Positions 63,188 to 64,000 of a DNA stretch of 64,000 nucleotides are shown piece by piece; the first letter of the stretch is position 1; each line of letters begins with the position of its first letter. The translations under genes were made by a program, and so were the position numbers. The notes beneath the pieces are model-generated. The model searched no databases and was not told the DNA's origin. It saw nothing but the letters and a program-made list of their open reading frames with translations. Where the stretch lies: positions 22,286,561 through 22,350,560 of the forward strand of contig CM031864.1 of assembly GCA_018697195.1 (NCBI GenBank), given 5' to 3'. Origin of the DNA: Certhia americana (Eukaryota; Chordata; Aves; Passeriformes; Certhiidae).

Positions 63188-63904
63188 GTCTTCACCACAC
63201 ACAGCGCGTTAGTGCCTCCCGGTCACTGCTCTGGGATCAAAACCAACACACCATCGAGCCCTTTGAGGAAAACCTCAATTTCAGGCCCTTCTGCATCGGC
63301 CGCTTCTCACCGGGGTGTCGAGCGCTGCGAGCCCTGCGTCGGAGCCGCGCACCGCCCGGGACCGGCCCGCACGCGCTGTTCCGGAGCAGCACCTGCGCTC
63401 CACCTGGGCTGCGCCCGTCCCCGCCGGGCGAGCGGCGATGGCCCGAGTCCCCGTCTATCAGATGCGGGGCTGCGGCGGAGGCCATTCGCGCCGTGCCCGC
63501 GGTGTTCCGCGGTTCCGGAGCGGGTCCCGGCGTGCCGCCCGGCCCGAGCCCGCGGCGGCCGCGCCCACCCCCGCGCCCCCCGCTCCGAGCCTGCGCGCCC
63601 GCGGCCCGTGCGGCCGAGGCTCCCAGCGTGCCGCGCGGCGCTGCATGTGCGGCGGGGCGGGGCGCTGCTAATTCCATTGGAGCGGACGCGGCGATATTTG
63701 TATCTGGCGGCGGCGGGCGGGAGCCGTAAGTGCAGTCGGGCCCCCGAGGCCGCGCGGGGCGGGGCGGAGGCGGCGATGCGCCCGGGCGGCGGCTGCCGGG
63801 CCGCCGAGGGTAGACGCCCGCTGAGACGGCGCGGTCCGGCGGGCGGGCGGCGGAGTCCGCAGCCCTCTGGGCCGCGCCTCCTCTCGGCCCGCCCTTCCCG
63901 GGGG

Positions 63905-64000
63905 ATGAAAATAGGCAGCGCTTCCTCGGCGGCGGCAAGAGGGCGGCGCCTATGGAGCCAAACGTTCACCCGGCAGGTGATGTTCAACCACCGCCGGCCC
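63905..64000 (+). CDS. ZNF281: ZNF281 N-terminus (partial; frame disturbed)
   Basis: ZNF281 (ZBP-99) is a C2H2 zinc-finger transcription factor. Only about the first 32 codons are inside the window, so no zinc finger is seen. The ATG at 63905 opens M-K-I-G-S, as in human ZNF281. After that, G-F-L-G-G-G-like and M-E-P coding (63922-63960) is one frame off, and T-F (63962-63967) and V-M-F-N-H-R (63977-63994) are back in the first frame. Human has the same landmarks in one frame: M-K-I-G-S-G-F-L, M-E-P-T-F and V-M-F-N-H-R. A missing G near 63920 and an extra A near 63961 explain this, most simply as sequencing errors. Position and orientation beside KIF14 agree with mammalian synteny. Confidence 0.85.
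   Translation, partial: MKIGSASSAAARGRRLWSQTFTRQVMFNHRRP

Larger units (their letters stand above)
62510..64000 (+). promoter_or_regulatory. CpG island and probable promoter of ZNF281
   Basis: Very GC-rich and CpG-dense, especially after 63,290, directly upstream of and covering the ZNF281 start. Promoter-type sites include GC boxes at 63654-63663 and 63756-63767, an inverted CCAAT box (ATTGG) at 63676-63680 and a weak TATA-like ATATTTGTAT at about 63694-63703. A GTAAGT donor-like site at 63726-63731 might end a non-coding first exon, but no matching acceptor is obvious before the start codon. The transcription start cannot be fixed from sequence alone. Confidence 0.7.

Noticed and set aside
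63237..63987. Minus-strand open frames of 226-233 codons in the CpG island
   Set aside because: Arg/Pro/Ala-rich translations are typical of GC-rich promoter DNA. They run antisense to the ZNF281 start and show no domain.
1..64000. tRNA, rRNA, CRISPR, operon or phage-type systems
   Set aside because: The intron-exon structure, CpG island and retroelements are those of a vertebrate genome. No tRNA-like cloverleaf or direct-repeat array with spacers was noticed by eye.

Overview
The window is vertebrate nuclear DNA, most likely from a bird and probably a songbird. The clues are a CR1-type LINE 3' end in a KIF14 intron, LTR fragments that look like passerine endogenous-retrovirus families, short introns, and a compact KIF14-to-ZNF281 interval. 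The species call is inference; the gene calls are firm.

Region 1 (1-22,559): almost the whole of KIF14, a mitotic kinesin, on the + strand. I traced 29 coding exons with GT/AG boundaries and matching phases. They sum to 4,911 nt, or 1,636 codons plus stop, close to the 1,648 residues of human KIF14. The order is N-terminal extension, kinesin motor, coiled coil, FHA domain, coiled coil, tail. Bases 1-1,412 look like the intron before the first coding exon. No CpG-island promoter is seen, so the transcription start probably lies to the left of the window.

Region 2 (22,560 to about 62,400): an AT-rich intergenic interval with no convincing protein gene. It holds a minus-strand ERV remnant (23,387-24,830), a nearly perfect 124-bp inverted repeat with arms about 4 kb apart (26,818 and 30,975), an isolated GC-rich patch (28.6 kb), a second LTR (46.2 kb), a candidate conserved non-coding block (45.3-45.8 kb), a well-spliced-looking 42-nt orphan exon candidate (61,577) and small tandem duplications.

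Region 3 (about 62,500-64,000): a GC-rich block. It opens with a 55-bp minisatellite, continues into a CpG-island promoter with GC boxes and an inverted CCAAT box, and ends in the first about 32 codons of ZNF281 (+ strand). The conserved ZNF281 N-terminus can be read only by changing frame twice, and the distal minisatellite units carry many small indels. Both suggest low-accuracy consensus in the last kilobase or so.

KIF14 acts in cytokinesis and ZNF281 is a C2H2 zinc-finger transcription factor. They are neighbours in the same order and orientation in mammals, so this is conserved synteny, not a functional operon.
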